Shown one piece after another: positions 36,038 through 44,940 of a DNA stretch of 64,000 bases; within the stretch, counting starts at the first letter, position 1, and every line of letters starts with the position of its first letter. Source of the DNA: Epibacterium ulvae (GTDB lineage: Bacteria > Pseudomonadota > Alphaproteobacteria > Rhodobacterales > Rhodobacteraceae); contig NZ_JAHHIR010000013.1 in the NCBI RefSeq assembly GCF_018678075.1, positions 62,001 to 126,000 on the forward strand, read 5' to 3'. A model generated the notes under the pieces. The model was not told the DNA's origin, made no database searches, and saw only the letters and a list, made by a program, of their open reading frames with translations. Position numbers and translations under genes: made by a program.

Positions 36038-36508
36038 TCAGATGGGCTGGGGTCCGGCCTGTTCTTTGACCGCTTGCATCGCCACATAAGTCGAGGTCGA
36101 TGAAACATGTGGCAACGCAGAAATTTTCTCCCCCAGAACCGCGCGGTAATCGGACATCGATCGCGTCCGCACCTTCAGCAGATAGTCGAAATGCGAGGCC
36201 ATCATATGGGCCTGCTCGATCTCAGGCAGTTTTGCGACAGCAGCATTAAACGCCCCCAGCGCGGTTTCGCGGGTATCGCTCAGCTTCACCTCAACAAAGG
36301 CGACGTGATCAAGGCCCAAGCGAATGGGATCCAACATGACCCGATATCCGGTGATGATCCCTTCGGCCTCCAGACGTTTGACGCGTGCCTGGGTCGGGGT
36401 TTTTGTCAGACCAATCCGACGCGCCAAATCTGCAACCGAAATCCGTCCGTCCTCCCCCAAAACGGTGATAATTTGTCGATCATAACGATCCAAAGTTGAT
36501 TGGGCCAT
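36038..36508 (-). CDS. putR: Lrp/AsnC-family regulator of proline use
   Basis: A 156-residue regulator with an N-terminal helix-turn-helix (DRQIITVLGEDGRISVADLARRIGLTK region) and a C-terminal RAM ligand-binding domain. It is divergent from putA, 121 bases apart. In Rhodobacter capsulatus and Agrobacterium the same arrangement holds PutR, an Lrp-type protein that activates putA when proline is present. The shared AT-rich region 36509-36629 should hold its sites. Confidence 0.9.
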   Translation of the reverse strand: MAQSTLDRYDRQIITVLGEDGRISVADLARRIGLTKTPTQARVKRLEAEGIITGYRVMLDPIRLGLDHVAFVEVKLSDTRETALGAFNAAVAKLPEIEQAHMMASHFDYLLKVRTRSMSDYRAVLGEKISALPHVSSTSTYVAMQAVKEQAGPQPI

Positions 36509-36629
36509 TTGAACCTCATCATCATATTAATTTGGTCTATTCATCTGCGTTATACAAAAAATTAGACGAACAGACCAGCCAAAAACCAGCATACTGAATA
36601 AAATACCTATTCAATATTGGAGATCTCTC

Positions 36630-39600
36630 ATGGCCACACAACAGCGACTGCGCGATTTGATTGATCAAGAAACCTATGCGGATCAATCCGCGAAACGCGA
36701 CGCCTTGGTCGCACAAGTCGCGCTGTCCCTTGCGGATCGCGAAAGCATCGTCACCCGCGCCGCAGCATTGGTGCGCGACATCCGCGGCCACTCTACCCCC
36801 GGTCTGATGGAGGTGTTTTTGGCCGAATATGGTCTATCGACGGACGAAGGGATTGCCCTGATGTGTCTGGCCGAGGCTTTGTTGCGGGTTCCCGATGCAG
36901 ACACGATTGATGCGCTGATCGAGGATAAGATCGCGCCTTCAGACTGGGGCAAACATTTGGGGCACTCCACCTCCTCTCTGGTGAATGCCTCCACCTGGGC
37001 CCTGATGTTGACGGGTCGGGTTCTGGATGAAGACGGCGCCCCCATTGGTGCGTTGCGCGGGGCCATCAAACGTCTGGGCGAGCCGGTGATCCGCACCGCT
37101 GTCAGCCGCGCGATGAAAGAAATGGGGCGTCAATTTGTATTGGGCGAAACCATTGAAAGCGCCATGAAACGCGGCAGCGCGATGGAGGCCAAGGGATATA
37201 CCTACTCCTATGACATGCTAGGCGAAGCCGCCCGGACCGAAGCCGACGCCGCGCGGTATCACCTGTCCTATTCCAAAGCGATCTCGGCCATCGCCGCCGC
37301 CTGCACCAGCGCGGATATGCGTGAAAACCCCGGCATCTCGGTCAAACTTTCGGCGCTACATCCCCGCTATGAGCTGGCGCAGGAACAATCCGTCATGGAA
37401 CAGCTGGTGCCGCGTCTGAAATCTCTCGCGCTCCTGGCGAAATCCGCCAACATGGGGCTGAACATCGACGCCGAAGAGGCCGACCGCCTGTCGCTCTCGC
37501 TCGAAGTGGTCGAGGCGGCGATTGCGGATCCCGCATTGGCGGGCTGGGATGGCTTTGGCATGGTGATCCAGGCCTACGGCCCCCGTGCGGGCGCGGCCAT
37601 CGATGCCTTTTATGCCATGGCGCAGAAATACGACCGCAAATTCACCCTGCGTCTGGTCAAAGGCGCTTATTGGGACACCGAGGTCAAACAGGCCCAGGTC
37701 GAAGGGATCGACGGCTTCCCGGTCTTCACCTCCAAGGCGCTGACAGATGTGTCCTATATCGCCAACGCGCGCAAATTGCTGGGCATGACAGATCGGATTT
37801 ATCCGCAGTTCGCCACCCACAACGCCCATACAGTCTCGGCCATTGTGCATATGGCTGCGCCGGATCAACCGTTTGAATTCCAACGCCTGCACGGCATGGG
37901 CGAGACGCTTCACCAGATGGTTCTGGACCAGAACAAAACGCGCTGCCGGATCTATGCGCCGGTGGGCGCTCATCGTGACCTTCTTGCCTATTTGGTCCGG
38001 CGCCTGTTGGAAAACGGTGCGAACTCTTCCTTTGTGAACCAGATCGTCGACGAAGATGTGCCGCCAGAAGTCGTGGTTGCCGACCCGTTTGCAGCCATCG
38101 CGGACGTCACGCCGCCGATGCCAACCGGCCCCAATCTGTTCCAGCCTGAACGCCCGAACTCCATGGGGTTTGACATGGGCCACGCGCCGACACTCGCCCG
38201 GATCGAGGCCGCGCGCGCACCTTTTGCCAACCATCAGTGGACCGTCGTGCCCCTCATGGCGGTTGAGGCCCCAGAAGGCGACACCCAAACAGTCACCAAC
38301 CCGGCCGACCAATCGATCATTGGCCATGTGACAAATGTCACGCCTGAGACGGCCGAAAAAGCCGTCGCCGCCGCCGCACCTTGGACGGCGTCGCCGACTG
38401 AGCGCGCCCAAGTTTTGATGCGCGCCGCTGACCTCTATGAGGAGAACTTTGGCGAGTTCTTCGCCATTCTGGCCCGCGAAGCTGGCAAAAGCCAACAAGA
38501 CGCTGTGGCCGAACTGCGCGAGGCGGTGGATTTCCTGCGCTATTACGCCGCCAACATCCCCGCCGCAGACCCCGCCGGTGTGTTCACCTGTATTTCGCCG
38601 TGGAACTTCCCGCTGGCGATCTTTACCGGCCAGATTTCAGCGGCCCTTGCAACCGGCAACGCCGTGATTGCCAAACCGGCCGATCAAACCCCGATCGTCG
38701 CCGCGCGGGCTGTGGAGCTGCTGCATCAGGCGGGCGTGCCGCGCGCTGTGCTGCAATTTACGCCCGGATCTGGCCGCAAGATCGGCGGGACCCTCACCGG
38801 CGATCCCCGCGTCAGCGGCGTCGCCTTTACCGGATCCACCGCGACCGCCCTGCGGATCCGCTCGGTGATGGCCGACAGCTGCCGCCCCGGCGCGCCGTTG
38901 ATTGCCGAAACCGGAGGTCTGAATGCAATGATCGTGGACTCCACCGCCCTGCCTGAACAAGCGGTGCAATCCATCATCGAAAGCGCTTTTCAGTCGGCAG
39001 GGCAGCGCTGTTCGGCTTTGCGTTGTCTTTATGTCCAGGACGACATCGCGGATACTGTGTTGACGATGTTACAAGGCGCGATGGACTGTCTGACCATTGG
39101 CGATCCCTGGCATCTGTCGACGGACTGCGGCCCGGTGATTGACGCCGGCGCGCAGGCCTCGATCAATGCCCATATCGCGACCGCCCGCGCTGAGGGGCGC
39201 GTTCTAAAGGAACTCACTGCGCCCGATAACGGCACCTATGTCGCACCCACTTTGATTGAAATCTCGGGCATCGCCGACCTCAAAGAAGAGATCTTTGGCC
39301 CGGTTCTGCATGTCGCGCGCTTCAAGTCCCATCAGATCGACGCCGTGATCGACGCCATCAATGCTACCGGCTATGGGCTGACCTTTGGCCTGCACACACG
39401 CATCGATGACCGAGTGCAGCATGTCTGTGACCGGGTCCACGCGGGCAACATCTATGTGAACCGCAACCAGATCGGCGCAATTGTCGGCAGTCAACCCTTT
39501 GGCGGCGAAGGACTGTCTGGCACCGGCCCCAAAGCAGGCGGCCCGCTCTATATGTCGCGCTTCTGTGCGCCCGACCGCCAGGAAGGTGACGGCCACTGGT

Positions 39601-40037
39601 CCAGCGTCATGTCCACATTGCCGCCCTGCCCGGACACAGGCGCGGACGCGCGCACCCTCTCCCTGCCCGGCCCGACCGGTGAGTCAAACCGCCTGACCAC
39701 CGCACCACGCTTGCCGCTGTTGTGTGCAGGCCCCGGACCTGACACAGCCCGCGCTCAGGCCGAGGCGGTGCGCTCGTTGGGTGGGCGCGCGATTGAAGCC
39801 ACCGGAGAGGTCGACACCTCCCTCCTCAACAGCGACACACCGATTTCGGGTGTTCTGTGGTGGGGCGACGAAGGACAGGCCCGCCAGATCGAACAGACCC
39901 TGGCAGCCCGCCCCGGCCCCATCATCCCGCTGATCCCCGGCAAACCTGACCTGGCGCGTGTCATGGCAGAGCGCCATGTCTGTGTTGATACAACAGCCGC
40001 AGGCGGCAATGCCGCGCTCCTTGGCGGCCAAGGCTAA
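36630..40037 (+). CDS. putA: Bifunctional proline dehydrogenase / delta-1-pyrroline-5-carboxylate dehydrogenase
   Basis: An 1135-residue enzyme that oxidises proline to glutamate in two steps. The FAD-dependent proline dehydrogenase barrel covers about 130-470 (KGAYWDTEVKQAQ, YAPVGAHRDLLAYLVRRLLENGANSSF region). The NAD-dependent aldehyde dehydrogenase covers about 510-1000, with catalytic Glu in AETGGLNAMIV and Cys in AGQRCSALRC. No N-terminal ribbon-helix-helix DNA-binding domain is seen, consistent with control by a separate PutR. The C-terminal 120 residues are Pro/Ala-rich with a short conserved end. Confidence 0.96.
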   Translation: MATQQRLRDLIDQETYADQSAKRDALVAQVALSLADRESIVTRAAALVRDIRGHSTPGLMEVFLAEYGLSTDEGIALMCLAEALLRVPDADTIDALIEDKIAPSDWGKHLGHSTSSLVNASTWALMLTGRVLDEDGAPIGALRGAIKRLGEPVIRTAVSRAMKEMGRQFVLGETIESAMKRGSAMEAKGYTYSYDMLGEAARTEADAARYHLSYSKAISAIAAACTSADMRENPGISVKLSALHPRYELAQEQSVMEQLVPRLKSLALLAKSANMGLNIDAEEADRLSLSLEVVEAAIADPALAGWDGFGMVIQAYGPRAGAAIDAFYAMAQKYDRKFTLRLVKGAYWDTEVKQAQVEGIDGFPVFTSKALTDVSYIANARKLLGMTDRIYPQFATHNAHTVSAIVHMAAPDQPFEFQRLHGMGETLHQMVLDQNKTRCRIYAPVGAHRDLLAYLVRRLLENGANSSFVNQIVDEDVPPEVVVADPFAAIADVTPPMPTGPNLFQPERPNSMGFDMGHAPTLARIEAARAPFANHQWTVVPLMAVEAPEGDTQTVTNPADQSIIGHVTNVTPETAEKAVAAAAPWTASPTERAQVLMRAADLYEENFGEFFAILAREAGKSQQDAVAELREAVDFLRYYAANIPAADPAGVFTCISPWNFPLAIFTGQISAALATGNAVIAKPADQTPIVAARAVELLHQAGVPRAVLQFTPGSGRKIGGTLTGDPRVSGVAFTGSTATALRIRSVMADSCRPGAPLIAETGGLNAMIVDSTALPEQAVQSIIESAFQSAGQRCSALRCLYVQDDIADTVLTMLQGAMDCLTIGDPWHLSTDCGPVIDAGAQASINAHIATARAEGRVLKELTAPDNGTYVAPTLIEISGIADLKEEIFGPVLHVARFKSHQIDAVIDAINATGYGLTFGLHTRIDDRVQHVCDRVHAGNIYVNRNQIGAIVGSQPFGGEGLSGTGPKAGGPLYMSRFCAPDRQEGDGHWSSVMSTLPPCPDTGADARTLSLPGPTGESNRLTTAPRLPLLCAGPGPDTARAQAEAVRSLGGRAIEATGEVDTSLLNSDTPISGVLWWGDEGQARQIEQTLAARPGPIIPLIPGKPDLARVMAERHVCVDTTAAGGNAALLGGQG

Positions 40038-40064
40038 GGCGAAGATTAAACCCCTTTCCCCTTG

Positions 40065-40093
40065 ACGCTGGGCCGCAACAGGCCCAGCGTTTT
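40065..40093 (+). terminator. Terminator of putA
   Basis: A perfect ten-pair stem (40065-40074 with 40081-40090, loop GCAACA) followed by TTTT. It ends three bases before the start codon of the rhomboid gene. Confidence 0.85.
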
Positions 40094-40096
40094 CAC

Positions 40097-40876
40097 ATGT
40101 TTCCGCTAAGAGATCACAACCCGTCCGGGCGCACGCCACATGTGACCTACGGTCTGATGGCCGCCAATATCATCGCGTTTTTCTGGTATTCTGCGAACTT
40201 CGCCGAGGGGGCAGCACTGGCGCAGTTTTATGATGCCTTTGCCGTTGTCCCGTTGGAGATCAGCCAGGGCGAGGGCTATGGAACACTTGTGACATCAATG
40301 TTCGCCCATGCTGGACTGATGCATCTGGCGGGCAATATGCTGTTCCTATGGATCTTTGGCGACAACATCGAAGACGAAATGGGGCCTGTGACCTATTTCC
40401 TGTTTTACCTGGCCTGTGGCGTCGCAGCGGCGCTGGCACAGGTGGCGGCGGACCCGCAATCCCGGATCCCCACGGTCGGCGCATCTGGCGCAATTGCCGG
40501 TGTTATGGGGGCCTACCTGCTGCTCTATCCCAAAGCCAAAGTGGACGTATTGCTGATCCTGATCATCTTCTTCCGGATCTTCTCAATCCCGGCGTTTTGG
40601 GTCCTTGGCACATGGTTTGCGCTACAGTTCTTTGGCGGCTTTACCACACGTGCCGATGATGGCGGCGTCGCCTATTGGGCGCATGCGGGCGGCTTTGTCG
40701 CCGGTCTGCTCCTCTGCCTGCCCCTTTGGACAAAACGTGGCGGCCCCCGGTTTTGGACACGCACGGACGGCCACCCGCCGCATCCGGAAACACGTTACAG
40801 CTACAGTCAAAACCGCATGCCCAAAGTCCCCCGTCGCCAGCCACCCCCGCGCAATCCCGGCTCCTGGGGCAAGTAG
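40097..40876 (+). CDS. Rhomboid-family intramembrane serine protease
   Basis: A 259-residue membrane protein with six predicted hydrophobic segments. The catalytic Ser is in VGASGAIAG (residue 130), the catalytic His in YWAHAGGF (residue 196), and the rhomboid HLAGNMLFLWIFGDNIED is present after helix 1. It cleaves membrane proteins within the bilayer; substrates are unknown. The N-terminus MFPLRDHNPSGRTP is typical of this subfamily and fixes the start, although no ribosome site precedes the ATG because the putA terminator abuts it. The C-terminus is a Pro-rich tail. Confidence 0.92.
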   Translation: MFPLRDHNPSGRTPHVTYGLMAANIIAFFWYSANFAEGAALAQFYDAFAVVPLEISQGEGYGTLVTSMFAHAGLMHLAGNMLFLWIFGDNIEDEMGPVTYFLFYLACGVAAALAQVAADPQSRIPTVGASGAIAGVMGAYLLLYPKAKVDVLLILIIFFRIFSIPAFWVLGTWFALQFFGGFTTRADDGGVAYWAHAGGFVAGLLLCLPLWTKRGGPRFWTRTDGHPPHPETRYSYSQNRMPKVPRRQPPPRNPGSWGK

Positions 40877-40885
40877 CCTGCGCCA

Positions 40886-40930
40886 CTTTCATCTTTTCAA
40901 AAATACTTCCGCCGGAGGCTCCCGCCGGCG
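40886..40930. repeat. Repeat-like extragenic motif between rhomboid and suhB genes
   Basis: TTTCATCTTTTCAAAAATAC followed by TTCCGCCGGAGGCTCCCGCCGGCG, whose CGCCGG and CCGGCG arms can pair. I recall this kind of motif as abundant between genes in Rhodobacteraceae genomes. It is the only copy I see in this window. The rest of 40877-41012 shows no gene. Confidence 0.5.
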
Positions 40931-41012
40931 ATCCACACGCACATCCCACGAAAAACGCGCCCACCTTTTGGCAGACGCGTCATGAAACGATAGTATTCGG
41001 TGATCGCGTGGA

Positions 41013-41798
41013 TTAGCCGCGGATCGTCTTGGCAAAGGTGTCAAAGATCTGCTCGTTGCCGCAGATGATTGTGCCGCTGTCCAGGATCTTGTCTTCGGCG
41101 TCCAGAGCTTGGGCAAAACCACCAGCTTCTTTGACGATGATGATACCCGCAGCCAGATCCCATGCGTTCAAGCGACGTTCCCAGTAGCCCTCGTAACGGC
41201 CAGCCGCCACATAGGCCATGTCCAACGCGGCAGAACCCCAGCGGCGCACACCAGCACAGGCAGGTGCAATCTGCGCCAGATCCTGAATGGTTTCAGGCAG
41301 ATCGCTGCGGCCACCAAACGGAATGCCGGTGGCAAAAATCGACTCGATCATACGGTGACGCGCGGACACACGGATCCGGGTGTCATTCATCCAGGCGCCT
41401 TCACCTTTTTCGGCGAAATACATCTCATCCTTGGCGGCGTCATAGATCACACCGGCAACAACCGTGCCCTTGTGTTCCAGCGCGATGGAAATCGACCAAT
41501 GGGGCAGACCGTGCAGGAAGTTGGTGGTGCCATCAAGCGGATCAACAATCCAGCGACGGGTCGGATCCTGGCCTGGTTCTTCGCCACCTTCTTCGGCCAA
41601 CCAGCCATAGGTCGGGCGCGCGCCCATCAACTCTTCTTTGAGGACCGCTTCGGCCGCAATATCGGCGCGGCTGACAAAGTCCCCTGCCCCTTTTGTGGAG
41701 ACTTGCAGGTTTTCCACCTCGCGGAAGTCTTTCACCAGAGAACGGGCAGCCTTGCGGGCGGCCTTGATCATCACATTGAGGTTTGCGCTACCAATCAT
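41013..41798 (-). CDS. suhB: Inositol monophosphatase family protein
   Basis: A 261-residue magnesium-dependent phosphatase. The metal-binding motif WIVDPLDGTTNFLHG and the C-terminal NAWDLAAGIIIVKEAGG are both complete. It hydrolyses inositol 1-phosphate and related sugar phosphates; in bacteria SuhB also influences rRNA transcription. The length is normal. It is transcribed alone, with no obvious partner gene. Confidence 0.94.
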   Translation of the reverse strand: MIGSANLNVMIKAARKAARSLVKDFREVENLQVSTKGAGDFVSRADIAAEAVLKEELMGARPTYGWLAEEGGEEPGQDPTRRWIVDPLDGTTNFLHGLPHWSISIALEHKGTVVAGVIYDAAKDEMYFAEKGEGAWMNDTRIRVSARHRMIESIFATGIPFGGRSDLPETIQDLAQIAPACAGVRRWGSAALDMAYVAAGRYEGYWERRLNAWDLAAGIIIVKEAGGFAQALDAEDKILDSGTIICGNEQIFDTFAKTIRG

Positions 41799-41907
41799 TG
41801 TACGGGCTATCCTTGGACGGGGAGATGTCGGTCAAAGCGTGCCTATACGCGCCCAAGACCCATTTGCCAAGGGGGCAGAACCTGTCAGCCCTTGCATTCC
41901 CTGCAGA

Positions 41908-42810
41908 TCAGACCTGCAATTTGCGCGCTTCGGTTTTGGCCAGCCGGACCAGCTCCTGAACATAGGGTTTGTCTTCATCCTCGGTACGGATTGCTGCGTA
42001 CAAGCGCCGGGTGATCCCGCTGCCCGTCAGCGGCCGCGTGACATAGTCGGAATTGTACTTCACCTCGCGTACAACCCAATCCGGCAGCACCGATATCCCG
42101 CGATTTGATGCCACCAACAACAAGATCACCGCTGTCAGCTCCACCTGCCGCACGGCGCTCGGTTCCACACCGGCCGGGATCAACAGCTGGCTGAACACAT
42201 CAAGGCGGGTCTTATCCACCGGATAGGTGATCAGCGTCTGGCCAACAAAATCCTCCGCCTCGACAAAGGGTTTTTCTGCCAACGGGTGCTGGCTGGAGGC
42301 TACAAACACCGCCTTGTAATCAAACAGCTCAATAAAGGTCACACCGGCGATGTCTTCCGGGTCGGATGAGACGACCAGATCCACCTCTTCCTTTTGCAAG
42401 GCCGGTAGCGCATCAAAGGCAAGACCCGGACGGATGTCCACGTCCACATCGCCCCAGTTTTTGCGAAACCCCTCAAGCACCGGAAACAGCCATTCAAAAC
42501 AGGCGTGGCATTCAATTGCGATATGCATGCGACCGGTATTGCCACTGCGCAGGGCAGAAAACTCGGCCTGGGTGGCCTCTACCTGTGGCAGGATCTGATT
42601 TGCCAACCGCAACAGGCGCAGCCCCGCCGCCGACAGCTTCAACGGTTTGGAACGGCGCAAGAACAGCTCAACCCCGGTTTGGTCTTCCAAGCCTTTGATC
42701 TGATGGCTCAGCGCGCTTTGCGTGATGTTCAGCTGATCCGCCGCGCGCGCCAGCCCGCCTGCTTCGTGAATCGCCTTGATGGTGCGCAAGTGGCGAAATT
42801 CGATATGCAT
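41908..42810 (-). CDS. metR: LysR-family regulator, MetR type
   Basis: A 300-residue LysR regulator with an N-terminal winged helix (FRHLRTIKAIHEAGGLARAA, LNITQSALSHQIKGLE) and a substrate-binding-like effector domain. It is divergent from metF, and IECHACFEWLFPVLEGFR matches MetR, which uses homocysteine as co-inducer to activate met genes. No perfect TGAA-N5-TTCA site is visible in 42811-43084, so the operator is not identified. Confidence 0.88.
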   Translation of the reverse strand: MHIEFRHLRTIKAIHEAGGLARAADQLNITQSALSHQIKGLEDQTGVELFLRRSKPLKLSAAGLRLLRLANQILPQVEATQAEFSALRSGNTGRMHIAIECHACFEWLFPVLEGFRKNWGDVDVDIRPGLAFDALPALQKEEVDLVVSSDPEDIAGVTFIELFDYKAVFVASSQHPLAEKPFVEAEDFVGQTLITYPVDKTRLDVFSQLLIPAGVEPSAVRQVELTAVILLLVASNRGISVLPDWVVREVKYNSDYVTRPLTGSGITRRLYAAIRTEDEDKPYVQELVRLAKTEARKLQV

Positions 42811-43084
42811 GGGTCCTATTTCCAGATGATGTTGAACATTTTATGAGAACTGCGGCTGTTGCGCAGGGTCGACAAAATCCACGACCAGCGTAAAAACCGC
42901 CCTATTCGACGCAAAAACACGCGCGATAACAGCGTCTTGAGTGAAAATTAAACAGTCTCCTAGCGACACTGCGGCACCCATTCGCGACACAAAACTCATA
43001 TCCAGCTCATGTTATTCTTGAGGATAATGAATTTGTCTCACAAAGCGGGCTGTGCAACAAGGGACGAAATCGTCAAAAGGACTT

Positions 43085-43960
43085 ATGAAAATGAGCGCAC
43101 CTGAAATCTCTTTTGAGTTCTTCCCGCCTAAATCGCTGGAAGGCTCTTTCCGTCTTTGGGATACAGTTCAGGTGCTGGCCCCCATGTCGCCGCGCTTTGT
43201 TTCTGTGACCTATGGCGCGGGCGGGACCACCCGTGAATTGACGCGCGATGCGGTGGCGACATTGCATAAATCCTCTGGCCTGAACGTGGCCGCGCATCTG
43301 ACCTGTGTGAATGCATCCCGGGCCGAGACGCTGGAAATCGCCGACCAGTTTGCCGAAGCCGGCGTGAAAGAGATCGTGGCCCTGCGCGGCGATCCGCCAA
43401 AAGGTGCCGGTGCGTTCACGCCCCATGCGGACGGCTTTGCCAACTCGGTCGAATTGATCGAGGCGCTGGCAGAGGCCGGTAAATTCGATATCCGCGTTGG
43501 GGCCTATCCGGACCCGCACCCCGAGGCGCCGAATGCGCAAGCGGATGTGGAGTGGCTGAAGCGCAAGATCGACGCTGGTGCCGACGAAGCGCTGACCCAG
43601 TTCTTCTTTGAGGCTGAGACATTCTTCCGATTCCGCGACGCCTGCCAAAAGGCGGGAATCGACGGTGACAAGCTGACACCGGGTATCTTGCCGATCGAAA
43701 ACTGGAAAGGCGCGCGCAATTTTGCCAAGCGCTGTGGTACCCAAATCCCGGCTTGGGTCGATGATGCTTTTACCAAAGCGGCGCGCGATGATCGCGAGGA
43801 TCTGCTAGCCACCGCGATCTGCACCGAGCTGTGCTCTGAATTGCTGGACGGCGGCGTCAAGCGTCTGCACTTTTACACGCTGAACCGCCCTGAGCTGACC
43901 CGCGATGTCTGCCACGCGCTGGGTGTTCAGCCAAAAGTATCGCTGGAAAACGTCGCCTGA
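43085..43960 (+). CDS. metF: 5,10-methylenetetrahydrofolate reductase
   Basis: A 291-residue flavoprotein that reduces methylene-tetrahydrofolate to methyl-tetrahydrofolate for methionine synthesis. Typical segments are EFFPPKSLEG at the N-terminus, SVTYGAGGTTRE, VALRGDPPKG and GILPIENWKGARNFAKRCG. I chose the ATG at 43085, preceded by AAAGGA; a second ATG follows at 43091. It is divergent from its likely activator gene metR, and it uses the one-carbon units made by GlyA. Confidence 0.95.
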   Translation: MKMSAPEISFEFFPPKSLEGSFRLWDTVQVLAPMSPRFVSVTYGAGGTTRELTRDAVATLHKSSGLNVAAHLTCVNASRAETLEIADQFAEAGVKEIVALRGDPPKGAGAFTPHADGFANSVELIEALAEAGKFDIRVGAYPDPHPEAPNAQADVEWLKRKIDAGADEALTQFFFEAETFFRFRDACQKAGIDGDKLTPGILPIENWKGARNFAKRCGTQIPAWVDDAFTKAARDDREDLLATAICTELCSELLDGGVKRLHFYTLNRPELTRDVCHALGVQPKVSLENVA

Positions 43961-43983
43961 TCCAGGCGGTCAAAAAACAACAC

Positions 43984-44010
43984 AAAAAGCCTGCAGTCGC
44001 GGGCCTTTTT
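43984..44010 (+). terminator. Terminator of metF
   Basis: A hairpin (AAAAAGCCTGC with GCGGGCCTTTTT, one G-U pair and one bulged C) ending in T5. It lies 23 bases after the metF stop and can also serve the convergent gene, because the opposite strand also ends in T5. Confidence 0.8.
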
Positions 44011-44049
44011 GCTTTCGATCTCCACATTGCAGGACCATATGCGCGGCAA

Positions 44050-44880
44050 TTATCGCTGACCTGGGCGCATCAACAGGCGCACATCGGCGTCGGCGACCGC
44101 GTCGCACGCGTAACTGAATGTTCCCTGTTGTAAAACTTCATCCGCCGCGCGCATCAACGCACCCAGGGCGGCCCGTGCAAAAGATCCTCCGACGCTGACA
44201 CGCGCCACGCCGACCTCCGCCAGATCTGCCACATGATGTGCCGGTCCAGACAGGCCCATCACAACATTCACCGGCCGATCCACTTCTGCACAAAGCGTAC
44301 GTATGTCGTTAAGGTCAGTGAGGCCAGGAGCAAACAGGACATCCGCCCCGACTTCAGAAAAACGCTGCAAGCGGGAGATCGTATCTTTCAGATCGGAATT
44401 GCCGCACAGGAAATTTTCTGCACGTGCCGTGAGTAGAAATGAGTGATCACGCGCGGCCTCAACGGCGGCAGCGACCCGGTCGACTGCCTGGTCAATCGCA
44501 TAAAGTGGCGCATCCGTATTTCCAGTTGCATCCTCAATCGATCCCCCCACCAAACCGACCTTGCATGCGGCATGAATGGTTGCAGCACAGGCGTCAGGCG
44601 TCGCACCAAACCCGTCCTCAAGATCCCCGGAGACAGGCAGATCCGTCGCAGCCACAATCTCACCTGCATTGGCCAAGATCTCTTCACGCGAAAGGGCCGC
44701 GCTGGAATCTTGTCTGCCCTTTGAAAAGGCATAACCCGCACTGGTCGTCGCCAACGCAGAAAATCCCGCGTGTGCTAATATGCGCGCAGACCCCGCGTCC
44801 CACGCATTTGCCACAACAAAAGGGTGCCCCGGAACATGGAGGTCTTGAAAGCTCTGAAACTTCTTGAGTTGATCCATCAT
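44050..44880 (-). CDS. Isocitrate lyase/PEP mutase-superfamily protein
   Basis: A 276-residue barrel enzyme of the PEP mutase/isocitrate lyase superfamily. FVVANAWDAGSARILAHAGF is the N-terminal signature, LPVSGDLEDGFG holds the metal ligands, and GSIEDATG follows. The active-site loop with KKCGH of isocitrate lyase is not seen. Members include oxaloacetate decarboxylases and lyases of 2-methylisocitrate-like acids; the substrate here cannot be named. It is convergent with metF and stands alone. Two ATGs (44880 and 44877) are equally possible. Confidence 0.88.
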   Translation of the reverse strand: MMDQLKKFQSFQDLHVPGHPFVVANAWDAGSARILAHAGFSALATTSAGYAFSKGRQDSSAALSREEILANAGEIVAATDLPVSGDLEDGFGATPDACAATIHAACKVGLVGGSIEDATGNTDAPLYAIDQAVDRVAAAVEAARDHSFLLTARAENFLCGNSDLKDTISRLQRFSEVGADVLFAPGLTDLNDIRTLCAEVDRPVNVVMGLSGPAHHVADLAEVGVARVSVGGSFARAALGALMRAADEVLQQGTFSYACDAVADADVRLLMRPGQR

Positions 44881-44940
44881 GCCATCCTGCAGTTGCCACA
44901 GGCTAGCACAGGTACTAACTGGAACAAAACGGAAACTTTC

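Noticed and set aside
37356-38498. 380-codon open frame on the minus strand
   Set aside because: Antisense of putA; composition of a shadow frame.
42811-43084. MetR box in the metR-metF gap
   Set aside because: No sequence fits TGAA-N5-TTCA closely enough; only partial TGAA-like words are present.
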